64,000 nucleotides of DNA, from NCBI GenBank assembly GCA_003562475.1, contig PWUU01000035.1:1-64000 (forward strand), given 5' to 3'. This DNA is from Dehalococcoidia bacterium. Its GTDB lineage: Bacteria; Chloroflexota; Dehalococcoidia; GIF9; AB-539-J10. Position 1 is the stretch's first letter; each line of letters starts with the position of its first letter. This document shows positions 19,179-27,748 of this stretch, in pieces. The notes under the pieces were generated by a model, which saw only the letters and a list, made by a program, of their open reading frames with translations, had not been told where the DNA came from and made no database searches. The position numbers and the translations under genes are program-made.

Positions 19179-19949
19179 ATGAGGAAGCCGCGGGCACTCA
19201 TTGTCAGGGCACCTGGCACGAACTGCGATCTTGAGACTGCGTATGCGTTGGATGTTGCCGGTGCAGCGACGTCCCTTGTGCATATCAACCGCATAAGCTC
19301 GGGCGAGATGTCACTGGCAGGCTTCTCGATCTTCGTGATACCGGGTGGGTTCAGCTACGGCGACGACCTTGGTGCCGGCAAGCTAATGGCGAGAGAGCTT
19401 GAGCGACGACTCCGTGACCAGGTTGCGGAGTTTGTAAGGCGTGGAGGGCTTGTACTGGGTATCTGCAATGGTTTTCAGGTGCTCGTGAGGGCCGGCTTGC
19501 TGCCCGTGCCATTCGGCGAGCGACAGCGAGTGAGTCTGATTCCAAATGCGTCCGGACGCTTCGAGTGCCGGTGGGTGCACCTGCGTTGCGCGCCCGGGAA
19601 CCCGTGTGTCTTTACCCGTGATATTGCTGCTCTCGATCTGGGCGTTGCCCATGGGGAAGGAAGGCTGTATGTTCCTGGGCCGGTAGCCGATGACATTGTT
19701 CCTGTCCTGTACTATGCCACGCGTGATGGAAGCGAACCGGGATATCCAGCCAATCCAAATGGCTCATTTCGGAATATCGCCGGCATCTGTGATGCATCCG
19801 GGCGCATACTCGGCCTTATGCCACACCCGGAAAGATTTGTCCGTGCCTCACAGCATCCACAGTGGACCGCAAGAGGGGATAGAGGTGGAACCGGAGATGG
19901 GCTCTCGCTGTTTACGAACGCGGTTGACTACGCACGAAGCTTGTTCTAG
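19179..19949 (+). CDS. purQ: Phosphoribosylformylglycinamidine synthase, glutaminase subunit PurQ
   Basis: 256 residues. A class I glutamine amidotransferase with nucleophile Cys96 in GICNGFQ, the N-terminal RAPGTNCD motif typical of PurQ, GGFSYGDDLGAG, and the His/Glu pair in LMPHPER near the C-terminus. It supplies ammonia to PurL, 5 nt upstream. The 3' end is convergent with the NrpR-like gene, 13 nt away, with no visible terminator. Confidence 0.95.
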   Translation: MRKPRALIVRAPGTNCDLETAYALDVAGAATSLVHINRISSGEMSLAGFSIFVIPGGFSYGDDLGAGKLMARELERRLRDQVAEFVRRGGLVLGICNGFQVLVRAGLLPVPFGERQRVSLIPNASGRFECRWVHLRCAPGNPCVFTRDIAALDLGVAHGEGRLYVPGPVADDIVPVLYYATRDGSEPGYPANPNGSFRNIAGICDASGRILGLMPHPERFVRASQHPQWTARGDRGGTGDGLSLFTNAVDYARSLF

Positions 19950-19962
19950 GCCACACCGTCGC

Positions 19963-20955
19963 TCAGAGCTGGCCGATATCGACTAGCTGTTCGTACTCGA
20001 TGAGGCCGCTTTCCGCGTTGTTTTCTACGTCGAATCCTGCTTCTACAGCGGCTGCCACAGGATTCAGACCGCCGAGCAGGATCATTCCCGCGCGGTTCAT
20101 GCCGACGTCGATCTGACACACGGGCTCGCTGGTGTTGCCGAGAAGGAACACGGCGCTTATCCCGGCCGCCGCGAGCTCAGCAATACGCTTCTCCACCACC
20201 ATGCGCGATGGTGCCAGTATCTCGCGGAAATTGGCGAGGATGCGTCCCGAGCCCGAGCGAGCCGCATCCCTCACCGTTGTCATGCGGGCGCGTATATACT
20301 GTTCTGAAGGGTCAAGGGAAGTGCCATCGTATTTGATAATTGCGACGAATCGCCGGGGAGTCCTGTTCTTCAACTCCAGGATTCCACCGAAACGGGATTC
20401 AATTGGGACTGAAGACTTGAGCAGAACACCATTCACGACGACTCCACATACGGTAGCCAGGCCGATCTTGCCCTTGGGGACTGCGCGATTGCCAATCTTC
20501 TCTTCCTCGTGAGCGACTGCTACCAGGCGGCTGACGCAAAGACCGCCATCAAATGCCAGGCGCATCTCGTGGAGCGCATCGCTAAAGTCACCGGCATGAA
20601 ACAGCGACGTATTGATGGGCACAAGCCCCGTCTTGCGGACGGGATCGAACGTGGTCTGGAACGCGAGCAGCTGGAGCTTCTCAATGATGAAACCAACCTT
20701 CTCTGGTGCCAGCGCATGGCTCAGTTCTTCAAGCCCCTCCGAGGTAATGATTCTGCCGTCCCGCCTCATCGGCTCGGTATACCCTCGTTCGTCTGTCATT
20801 CGAAGGTGATATCGGACCGCCCGCTCGCTGAGGAATACCCCGTGACGCTCCAGTTCACGTGAGATGGCGATCGACCCGAGCGGTTTGGATGACTCCGAGA
20901 GAACCTTCAGAATGGCGATGGTCTTTCGTTCGGTGTCTCTATCCAGAGTTTGCAC
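19963..20955 (-). CDS. nrpR: NrpR-like transcriptional regulator of nitrogen metabolism
   Basis: 330 residues from a GTG with an AGGA ribosome-binding site. The N-terminal winged helix (about 8-70: AILKVLSESSKPLGSIAISREL, SERAVRYHLRMTDERG) is followed by a single NRD/DUF128 domain (about 85-325: LVPINTSLF, CGVVVNGVLLKSSVPIESRFGG, GLNPVAAAVEAG). In methanogens NrpR represses nif and glnA and is released by 2-oxoglutarate; few bacterial homologues are known. It is the last gene of nadE-carA-purF-pdxT-nrpR, 66 nt after pdxT. Control of the surrounding glutamine genes is a reasonable guess, not shown. Confidence 0.82.
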   Translation of the reverse strand: MQTLDRDTERKTIAILKVLSESSKPLGSIAISRELERHGVFLSERAVRYHLRMTDERGYTEPMRRDGRIITSEGLEELSHALAPEKVGFIIEKLQLLAFQTTFDPVRKTGLVPINTSLFHAGDFSDALHEMRLAFDGGLCVSRLVAVAHEEEKIGNRAVPKGKIGLATVCGVVVNGVLLKSSVPIESRFGGILELKNRTPRRFVAIIKYDGTSLDPSEQYIRARMTTVRDAARSGSGRILANFREILAPSRMVVEKRIAELAAAGISAVFLLGNTSEPVCQIDVGMNRAGMILLGGLNPVAAAVEAGFDVENNAESGLIEYEQLVDIGQL

Positions 20956-21021
20956 TGCTCAATCCTATCGCCGGATGGCGGATGTCGTTAAGCTGACGCT
21001 CTATTTGCCAAGTATACCGTG

Positions 21022-21639
21022 TCAGGCACCGATGCCCGATGTCCTGTATCCGTGCACTGGCAACATCGTGAGGAAATACTGATGGATGCGCAGGTCCGGG
21101 ACGAACTCGGGATGGAAGCTTGTGGCAAGTATCCGGTCCTGACGACAGGCCACAATCATCTTGTTGGTCAGCCGTGATAGTACGCGCACGTCCACGCCAC
21201 ACGATTCTATGATTGGTGCTCGGATGAAGACACCCCGAAAGGTGGCCTCTGTGATGCCCTCAACAATAAGATTCTCTTCGAAGCTCTCCACCTGTCGGCC
21301 GAATCCGTTTCGGGTCACGGAAATATCAAGCAGGCCAAGTGGGGACATCTGGTGACTTGACACCCGTTTGGCAAGTACGACGGCTCCGGCGCAGGTGCCG
21401 AGTGTGGGGAGACCGTTGCTTATTGCATTGCACAGCGGTTGGCGAAGCTTGAACTCATCGATGAGCCTGAGGAACGTGGTTGACTCGCCTCCAGGAAAGA
21501 TGATCCCGTCGATGCCGTCCAGGTCTTCAGGGAGACGAACCTCCCGTGCCGCAACACCGAGTTGTTTCAGGGCGGAGGCGTGTTCGACGAAAGACCCCTG
21601 AACAGCAATGATTCCGATCGTTGGCTCGCAACACGTCAT
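21022..21639 (-). CDS. pdxT: Pyridoxal 5'-phosphate synthase glutaminase subunit PdxT
   Basis: 205 residues from the ATG at 21639, which overlaps the purF stop as ATGA. Nucleophile Cys83 lies in GTCAGAV, the oxyanion loop is PGGESTT, and the His/Glu pair is in SFHPE. PdxT passes ammonia to PdxS for de novo vitamin B6 synthesis. PdxS is not in the window, although pdxS and pdxT are usually adjacent; here pdxT sits with other amidotransferases instead. Confidence 0.94.
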   Translation of the reverse strand: MTCCEPTIGIIAVQGSFVEHASALKQLGVAAREVRLPEDLDGIDGIIFPGGESTTFLRLIDEFKLRQPLCNAISNGLPTLGTCAGAVVLAKRVSSHQMSPLGLLDISVTRNGFGRQVESFEENLIVEGITEATFRGVFIRAPIIESCGVDVRVLSRLTNKMIVACRQDRILATSFHPEFVPDLRIHQYFLTMLPVHGYRTSGIGA

Positions 21640-23027
21640 CGGGCGGTCTCCAGGATGAACTTGCTCAGCCCCATCTGGATAGGGACTGGATACTGACCGG
21701 TCATACACGCAGTGCACAGAGTGCCTGCCTGGCGTTGCACCGCCTTGAGCAGCCCGTTGAGACTTATGTAGCCAAGGGAGTCTGCCTGCACATGCTCGCG
21801 TATCTCAGTTATCGTCATCCGAGCGGCGATAAGCTCTTCTTCAGTGGCCATGTCGACACCCAGGAAGCAAGGATGCTGTATGGGAGGCGCGCATATCCTC
21901 AAGTGTACCTCGCCGGCACCAGCGGCGCGCAATAGGGCAACTACGTGTGGTGTGGTAGTGCCGCGAACGATGCTGTCATCGAGCACGACAAGCCGTTTGC
22001 CAGCGATGGTACTCGTTAGAGGGTTGAACTTGAGCTGTACGCCGAGATCTCTCAGGTGCTGGTCCGGTGCTATGAAAGTGCGACCGATGTAGCGGTTCTT
22101 CAACAACCCTTCGCAATAGGGAATGCCGGACGCTTCTGCGAATCCAATGGCTGCCGGGATTGCTGAGTCCGGCACGCCTATTACCAGGTCTGCATCAATC
22201 GGATACTCGTCCCAGAGGCGGGCGCCCATACGCTGCCGTGTCTGGTAGACGAGCTGGCCCTCCACAACGCTGTCGGCGCGGGCAAGGTAGATATACTCGA
22301 AGACGCAGAAGGCATGGCGTTGGCCATCGCGCGTGTTCATGCACTGTATGTTGTCTGTGCTGAATGCAATGATCTCTCCAGGGCTGATGTCGCGTTCAAA
22401 CCGGGCTCCCACATGGTCGAGGGCGCATGATTCAGAGGCTACCACGGGGCCTGAACCAATGTGGCCGAAGCAGAGAGGGCGAACACCATGCGGATCACGT
22501 ACTGCGATGAGAGTGTCAGAGGTAAGCAACGTGAGGGAGTAGGCGCCGATGAGGCGGCGAGTGGCTGCGGCTACACGCTCGACCCAGCTTCGTCCCGCCG
22601 ATGCGAGTATGAGATTTGCAATGACCTCTGAGTCTGTGGTGGTGCGGAACGAGAGACCCCTCTCCTCGAGTTCGTGCCGCAGCTGGACTGCGTTAACGAT
22701 GTTGCCATTGTGTGCCAGTGCGAGCGCACCCTGGGGTCCTGATACCACTAGCGGCTGCGCATTGATGATGCTGTTGGACCCTGTCGTTGAGTAGCGGTTG
22801 TGGCCTATGCCTGAGAATCCGGTGAGACGTGACAGGGACTCCTCATCGAATACCTGGGAGACAAGCCCACTCCCTACGTGACGCTTCAGTTCGCGCCCAT
22901 TTGAGACCACGATCCCGCTGCTCTCTTGGCCGCGATGCTGCAGTGCAAACAGGGCAAAGAATATAAGGCGTGCCACCTCCTCTGGTGGTGCGAACGTGCC
23001 GAAGACGGCACATCTGTCGCGCATCAT
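21636..23027 (-). CDS. purF: Amidophosphoribosyltransferase PurF
   Basis: About 463 residues. The N-terminal nucleophile of this class II amidotransferase is the Cys in DRCAVFG. Choosing the ATG at 23027 (or 23024) leaves a propeptide of only four or five residues to be removed; a TTG at 23066, 1 nt from the carA stop, would give an 18-residue propeptide. LFALQHRGQESSGI and the PRPP loop VVLDDSIVRGTTT are present. The C-terminus has several Cys that could hold the iron-sulfur cluster of the Bacillus-type enzyme. First committed step of purine synthesis. Confidence 0.95.
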   Translation of the reverse strand: MMRDRCAVFGTFAPPEEVARLIFFALFALQHRGQESSGIVVSNGRELKRHVGSGLVSQVFDEESLSRLTGFSGIGHNRYSTTGSNSIINAQPLVVSGPQGALALAHNGNIVNAVQLRHELEERGLSFRTTTDSEVIANLILASAGRSWVERVAAATRRLIGAYSLTLLTSDTLIAVRDPHGVRPLCFGHIGSGPVVASESCALDHVGARFERDISPGEIIAFSTDNIQCMNTRDGQRHAFCVFEYIYLARADSVVEGQLVYQTRQRMGARLWDEYPIDADLVIGVPDSAIPAAIGFAEASGIPYCEGLLKNRYIGRTFIAPDQHLRDLGVQLKFNPLTSTIAGKRLVVLDDSIVRGTTTPHVVALLRAAGAGEVHLRICAPPIQHPCFLGVDMATEEELIAARMTITEIREHVQADSLGYISLNGLLKAVQRQAGTLCTACMTGQYPVPIQMGLSKFILETAR

Positions 23028-23067
23028 GCCTTGGCTTACCTTAACGCTCACCGAACGGGCTGTCAAT

Positions 23068-24168
23068 TCAGGTCGGCCTGCTCGAGTGTGTGTGCATCAT
23101 ATTGACGAACTGCTGGAATAGATAGGTGCTGTCCAGTGGCCCCGGGCTTCCCTCTGCGTGGTACTGGATGGAGATGAGGGGATAGTCACGATGTGTGAGC
23201 CCCTCAATAGTGCTGTCGTTCAAGTTCACGTGGCTTACTTCGACTCCGGTGGGGAGGGCAGTATGGTCTACGGCATACCCGTGGTTCTGCGTTGTGATGT
23301 ACACACGCCCTGTGGCAGTATCACGTACCGGGTGGTTGCCACCATGGTGTCCAAACTTGAGCTTGAATGTCCGCGCGCCAAGTGCCCGCGCCACTACTTG
23401 GTGTCCAAGGCAGATGCCCATTAGGGGCACGGAGCCGAGCAAGTAACGCATCGTCTCCTCGAGATCGGCGAGATGAACGGGATCTCCGGGCCCCGGCGAT
23501 ATGAGAATGCCGTTCGGTGATAGTTCTTGTATGCGTCCGGCTCCGGTGCTGATAGGCACCACCGTAACACGACATCCTAGGCCTGTAAGGTGTCTTATGA
23601 TGCTGTTCTTGACGCCGCAGTCCACGAGGACCACGTGTTGCGACTCCAGAGATGAAGTTGCAGATATGACTATTTCGTTCTCTGTACTCGCCTGGTGCGC
23701 GAGCGCCAACTCGCCGTATGCAGGCAGAGAGTGTAACTCGTGGAGCGCTTCCTCCGGCTTCATCTGTGAGGTCAGGAGTCCCATCATGACGCCTGCGGAT
23801 CTCAGTTTGCGCGTCAGAGCACGGGTGTCGACTCCGGCAATTCCGGGGATGCCCTGCCGGGCGAGGTAAGTGTCGAGGTTCTCCACTGACTGAGAATGGC
23901 TGGGGGCCGCGCAATGCTCACGTACCACGAGGCCGCGTGCCTGGATGTGGGTCGACTCGTTGTCTACCTCGTTAATGCCGTAGTTGCCCACCAGAGGGTA
24001 GGTCAGTGTGAGCAGTTGCCCGGCAAAGGACGGATCCGTCAGCATTTCCTGGTAGCCTGCCATGCTGGTGTCGAACACCACCTCTCCGTAGGTCGTGGTG
24101 TCCGCTCCAAACGATTCACCTTCGTATGTGGTTCCGTCTGCGAGTACCAGGTATGCTCTCTTCGTCAT
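23068..24168 (-). CDS. carA: Carbamoyl-phosphate synthase small (glutaminase) subunit
   Basis: 366 residues. The N-terminal small-subunit domain (YLVLADGTTYEGESFG, MAGYQEMLTDPSF) is followed by the class I glutaminase with Cys253 in GICLGHQ and a FGHHGGNHPV segment; the His/Glu dyad is in QYHAEGSPGP. It feeds ammonia to CarB for pyrimidine and arginine synthesis. Unusually, carB does not follow: the next gene is purF. It lies 44 nt after nadE. Confidence 0.95.
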   Translation of the reverse strand: MTKRAYLVLADGTTYEGESFGADTTTYGEVVFDTSMAGYQEMLTDPSFAGQLLTLTYPLVGNYGINEVDNESTHIQARGLVVREHCAAPSHSQSVENLDTYLARQGIPGIAGVDTRALTRKLRSAGVMMGLLTSQMKPEEALHELHSLPAYGELALAHQASTENEIVISATSSLESQHVVLVDCGVKNSIIRHLTGLGCRVTVVPISTGAGRIQELSPNGILISPGPGDPVHLADLEETMRYLLGSVPLMGICLGHQVVARALGARTFKLKFGHHGGNHPVRDTATGRVYITTQNHGYAVDHTALPTGVEVSHVNLNDSTIEGLTHRDYPLISIQYHAEGSPGPLDSTYLFQQFVNMMHTHSSRPT

Positions 24169-24212
24169 CTTGTTATCTCCTCACGGGAGCATAATTGGGA
24201 GAGCCCGCCACA

Positions 24213-25970
24213 TTACCCATGGAATCTGTTGGTAATCGGAAGGCGGCGGTCGCGTCCAAATGCGCGCGTCGTTATCTTGATGCCGGGTGGAGCCTGACGC
24301 CTCTTGTACTCGCTGCGATCGACAAGTCGAGCTGTGCGCTCGACGATCTCAGCGTCATAACCAAGTGCGATTATCTGGTCCACGCTACGGTCGTCCTCCA
24401 CATAGAGCTTGAGGATGGGGTCAAGCATTTCATATGGTGGGAGGCTATCGCTGTCCTTCTGGTTAGCGCGCAGCTCGGCCGATGGTGGTCGGCAGATGAC
24501 GGACTGTGGAATGACGGGCGTCCGGCCAAGCGAATTGCGGTGGTGCGCCAGATCGTAGACGAGCGTCTTAGGGACGTCCTTCAGTACAGCGAAACCGCCG
24601 GCCATGTCTCCGTACAGAGTTGTGTAGCCGGTCGCCATCTCACTCTTGTTTCCTGTCGTCAGCACGAGCCAGCGGAACTTGTTTGAGAACGACATCAGTA
24701 TGGTGCCGCGTATCCGTGCCTGCAGGTTCTCTTCAGTCGAGTCAGGCTCCTTGCCGTCGAAAGAGGGCGATAGCATGTCGAGGAACGCGGTATAGGCTGG
24801 TTCCACGGGGATTGTGAGAAGGCGTATGCCAAGGTTCTTTGCAACGGTTTGCGCATCGGCAACACTCTGAGTCGCCGTGAATCTGGAGGGCATGCATACG
24901 GCGACCACGTTATCGGCCCCCAACGCATCGCAGGCGATGCACGCGACGAGGGACGAGTCTATGCCGCCAGAGAGGCCGATAACTACCTGGCTGAAACCGT
25001 TCTTCCAGACGTAGTCAGTGGTTCCAAGAACCAGCGCCCTGTACACCTCTTCACGGGGATCAATCGGCTGGACGGTACAGGCATCAAGCGCAGGCTTCTC
25101 GCTGCCGAGCGTCGTCGGTGACAGAGAGATCTCTGTTCCCTGCGGCGACTGCCTGAGAATGAAAGTCTCGGTCTTGCGCCAGCGCGGGTCGTGCAGACGT
25201 GCGCGGAACACCGATTCAACCTGGACATCGGCGAGGACAAGATCTTCTTGGAACGGTTTCGCGGCAGCGAGTACGGCGCCCTGTTCATCGACGATCATAC
25301 TGTCTCCATCAAACACCAGCTCGTCCTGGCCGCCGACAAGGTTACACATGGCGAAGACACAGACGTTGTCTCTCGCTCGGGTCGCCAGCATCTGACGTCG
25401 ACTATCTCCTTTTTCCCGGTTGTATGGTGAGGCGCTGAGGTTAAGGATGACCTCGGCGCCATGTGCGGCCTGCACACTGGCGGGTCCGCCCTCATACCAG
25501 ATGTCTTCGCATATGGTGATGCCAATGCCAATGCCTCCGTAATCGAAGACAGGGCAGTGGTGACCGGCGCGATAGTAGCGGTTCTCATCAAAGACGCCGT
25601 AGTTGGGCAAGAAGACTTTGTGGTAGACACCCGCGATACGCCCTTCATGCAGTATGGCTGCTGCGTTGTACACGTCCGAGTCACTGTCGACGAAACCAAC
25701 TACCACGAGTGGTCCATGTGTGTGGGCCGCAATGTGATGTAACGAGCACTGGTTCTCCCGGATGAATCGCGGACGAAGCAAGAGGTCCTCGGGTGGATAG
25801 CCGGATACCGCCAACTCGGGAAACAGGATGATGTCGGCACCTTTCTCAGCCGCGCGGTCTATGTACTCGATAATGCGCGCGGTATTGCCGTCCAGATCAC
25901 CGACCGTGCTATTGATTTGGGCAAGCGCAACCCGGACAGAGAGTGCTGATTGTCTGCTTGGGTCACTCAT
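24213..25970 (-). CDS. nadE: Glutamine-dependent NAD+ synthetase
   Basis: About 585 residues from the ATG at 25970; an ATG at 25979 is possible. The N-terminal nitrilase-type glutaminase has the triad Glu52 (FPELAVSGY), Lys118 (YHKVFLPNYG) and Cys154 (TICEDIW). The C-terminal synthetase has the PPi loop SGGIDSS (334-340) and STEENLQARIRG. It amidates deamido-NAD with glutamine nitrogen. It is the first gene of the run nadE-carA-purF-pdxT-nrpR. Confidence 0.95.
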   Translation of the reverse strand: MSDPSRQSALSVRVALAQINSTVGDLDGNTARIIEYIDRAAEKGADIILFPELAVSGYPPEDLLLRPRFIRENQCSLHHIAAHTHGPLVVVGFVDSDSDVYNAAAILHEGRIAGVYHKVFLPNYGVFDENRYYRAGHHCPVFDYGGIGIGITICEDIWYEGGPASVQAAHGAEVILNLSASPYNREKGDSRRQMLATRARDNVCVFAMCNLVGGQDELVFDGDSMIVDEQGAVLAAAKPFQEDLVLADVQVESVFRARLHDPRWRKTETFILRQSPQGTEISLSPTTLGSEKPALDACTVQPIDPREEVYRALVLGTTDYVWKNGFSQVVIGLSGGIDSSLVACIACDALGADNVVAVCMPSRFTATQSVADAQTVAKNLGIRLLTIPVEPAYTAFLDMLSPSFDGKEPDSTEENLQARIRGTILMSFSNKFRWLVLTTGNKSEMATGYTTLYGDMAGGFAVLKDVPKTLVYDLAHHRNSLGRTPVIPQSVICRPPSAELRANQKDSDSLPPYEMLDPILKLYVEDDRSVDQIIALGYDAEIVERTARLVDRSEYKRRQAPPGIKITTRAFGRDRRLPITNRFHG

Positions 25971-26028
25971 TCGGTGCATCAAGTGAAACTCGCTAACTCT
26001 GACTCACCCGTACCCGCCCGTTGGTTGT

Positions 26029-26037
26029 ATTGTAACA
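26029..26037 (-). promoter_or_regulatory. Possible extended -10 promoter for nadE operon
   Basis: On the minus strand TACAAT (26034-26029) is preceded by TGT, an extended -10 pattern. No convincing -35 is seen. The implied start near 26022 gives a leader of about 50 nt to nadE. Confidence 0.35.
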
Positions 26038-26085
26038 GGTCGACGAAGTGATGGCTTTCACCCGTGGATCGCGAATCAGGCCGCA

Positions 26086-26114
26086 TTGCGATGGGATTCA
26101 GCGGCTGCTATAGT
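26086..26114 (+). promoter_or_regulatory. Probable promoter for glutamate dehydrogenase gene
   Basis: TTGCGA at 26086-26091 and TATAGT at 26109-26114 with a 17-nt spacer, followed by a T run. It diverges from the nadE promoter; the two -10 elements are about 75 nt apart, leaving room for a shared operator. Confidence 0.45.
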
Positions 26115-26120
26115 TTTTCC

Positions 26121-26361
26121 CATCTGGCGAACAAACAGCTGTGTGATTCCGGTCTTGCCGGTTGGGTTTCTCACGTGTTGTTTTCGGGACGCAGTGTATG
26201 GAGTCTTCGGGTTCAGCAGCCCGAGTCCACCAGGTACGATGAGAATCACTATTGAGCGGGTCGGAGTCCTGCTGTGATCACGTATGTGACGACCTGGAGA
26301 GCGATGCAGCTGTTGCATCCTGTGTGCCGGTGCAATCGCAATCGATAAGGAGCGTGGAGAT
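26121..26361 (+). other. Long untranslated leader of the gdh gene
   Basis: If the promoter at 26086-26114 is real, about 240 nt separate the start site from the gdh start codon. No ORF with a ribosome-binding site lies here. A short hairpin CCGG-TCTTG-CCGG is visible near 26145-26160. The rest of the 379-nt nadE/gdh gap holds the two divergent promoters and nothing else I recognise. Confidence 0.3.
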
Positions 26362-27609
26362 TTGGAGAGCATCAACCCGTTTGACATTGTGAAGCAGCAA
26401 ATAGACAAGTGTGCTGAGATAATGCACCTCGACCCAAGTGTGACGGCAATTCTCAAGTCGCCGGTGCGAGAGCTACACGTGTCGATGCCTGTACGTATGG
26501 ATGACGGCTCAGTTCGAGTATTCCAGGGCTTCAGAGTTCACTACAACGACGCCAGGGGTATCACGAAGGGCGGAATACGTTTTCATCCGGACGAGACGAT
26601 CGATACCGTACGAGCGCTCGCAGCGTGGATGGTGTGGAAGTGCGCTCTCGTTGATCTGCCTCTTGGCGGCGCGAAAGGTGGTGTGATCTGCAATCCCAAG
26701 GAGATGTCGGCTGGGGAGTTGGAACGGCTCAGCAGGGCGTATGTGCGAAGTGTGTTTCAGTTCATTGGCCCTGAGAAGGATGTGCCCGCGCCAGATGTGT
26801 ACACCACGCCGCAGATCATGGCCTGGATGATGGATGAATATTCTGTCATCTCGCAGAAACCGCAGTTCGGCGTTATTACGGGCAAGCCAGTGTCCATCGG
26901 TGGTTCTGTCGGTCGTGGTGATGCGACAGCACGGGGTGGTATGTACTGTATTCGTGAGGCTGCGAAGGTTCTTGGCATTGACTTGAGCAAAGCCACAGTC
27001 GCTGTGTATGGATATGGCAACGCTGGTTACAATGCAGCACGTCTCTGCCGGGATCTGTTCGGTGCCAGAATTGTGGCGGTCTGTGACAGCAAGGGCGGCG
27101 CATTCTGTGAGACAGGAATCGACCCGGAGACTGCCTACCGCTGCAAGTCATCAACGAGCACGGTTTGTGGCGTGCGTGACACCGACCGTATCTCCTCTGA
27201 TGAAATTCTCGAAATGGATGTAGATGTACTCATACCTGCTGCCATCGAGGGAGTCATCACCGGGAAGAATGCCGGAAAGGTCAGGGCTAGGATTGTTGCC
27301 GAGCTTGCCAACGGACCAACGACGCCTGAAGCGGATGACATACTTTTCCAGAATGGAATTCATGTTATCCCCGACTTTCTATGCAATGCCGGCGGTGTCA
27401 CTGTCTCATACTTCGAAATGGTGCAGAACTTCTATCTGTATCCGTGGACCGAGGCGGATGTACATGAGCGTCTCGACAAGAAGATGACCTCCGCCTATCA
27501 CTCAGTGGTGAACACGAGCCGCGAATACGAGATCAACATGCGGCAGGCGGCGTATGTCAGAGCAGTGGAGCGTGTTGTCGAAGTAATGAAGCTGCGCGGC
27601 TGGGTTTGA
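26362..27609 (+). CDS. gdhA: Glutamate dehydrogenase (Glu/Leu/Phe/Val dehydrogenase family)
   Basis: 415 residues, starting at a TTG with an AAGGAG ribosome-binding site upstream. The substrate domain has KGGIRFHP and LPLGGAKGGV with the catalytic Lys, and PAPDVYTTPQIMAWM. The Rossmann domain has VAVYGYGNAGYNAA. PDFLCNAGGV is the usual C-terminal motif. It interconverts 2-oxoglutarate plus ammonia and glutamate. The length and KGGIRFHP pattern fit the hexameric bacterial/archaeal type. It faces glnA convergently. Cofactor choice is uncertain. Confidence 0.92.
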   Translation: MESINPFDIVKQQIDKCAEIMHLDPSVTAILKSPVRELHVSMPVRMDDGSVRVFQGFRVHYNDARGITKGGIRFHPDETIDTVRALAAWMVWKCALVDLPLGGAKGGVICNPKEMSAGELERLSRAYVRSVFQFIGPEKDVPAPDVYTTPQIMAWMMDEYSVISQKPQFGVITGKPVSIGGSVGRGDATARGGMYCIREAAKVLGIDLSKATVAVYGYGNAGYNAARLCRDLFGARIVAVCDSKGGAFCETGIDPETAYRCKSSTSTVCGVRDTDRISSDEILEMDVDVLIPAAIEGVITGKNAGKVRARIVAELANGPTTPEADDILFQNGIHVIPDFLCNAGGVTVSYFEMVQNFYLYPWTEADVHERLDKKMTSAYHSVVNTSREYEINMRQAAYVRAVERVVEVMKLRGWV

Positions 27610-27699
27610 TTCGTAGAGCGCCCAGGCGGCTGTGGCGCCTGACCGGTGGAGTCTCAGGTTGATTGTGGCAGCGTGATCCGGGGATTTCGGCCTGGAATC

Positions 27700-27724
27700 A
27701 ACAGGGGGCCACCGGCCCCCTGTT
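27700..27724. terminator. Strong hairpin between convergent gdh and glnA genes
   Basis: A perfect 11-bp GC-rich inverted repeat (AACAGGGGGCC / GGCCCCCTGTT) with a 3-nt loop, in the gap between the two stops. No long T tract follows on either strand, so it is a probable bidirectional terminator or 3'-end stabiliser. Confidence 0.65.
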
Positions 27725-27748
27725 CCAGTAGCAGTGCCGAAGCGGACG

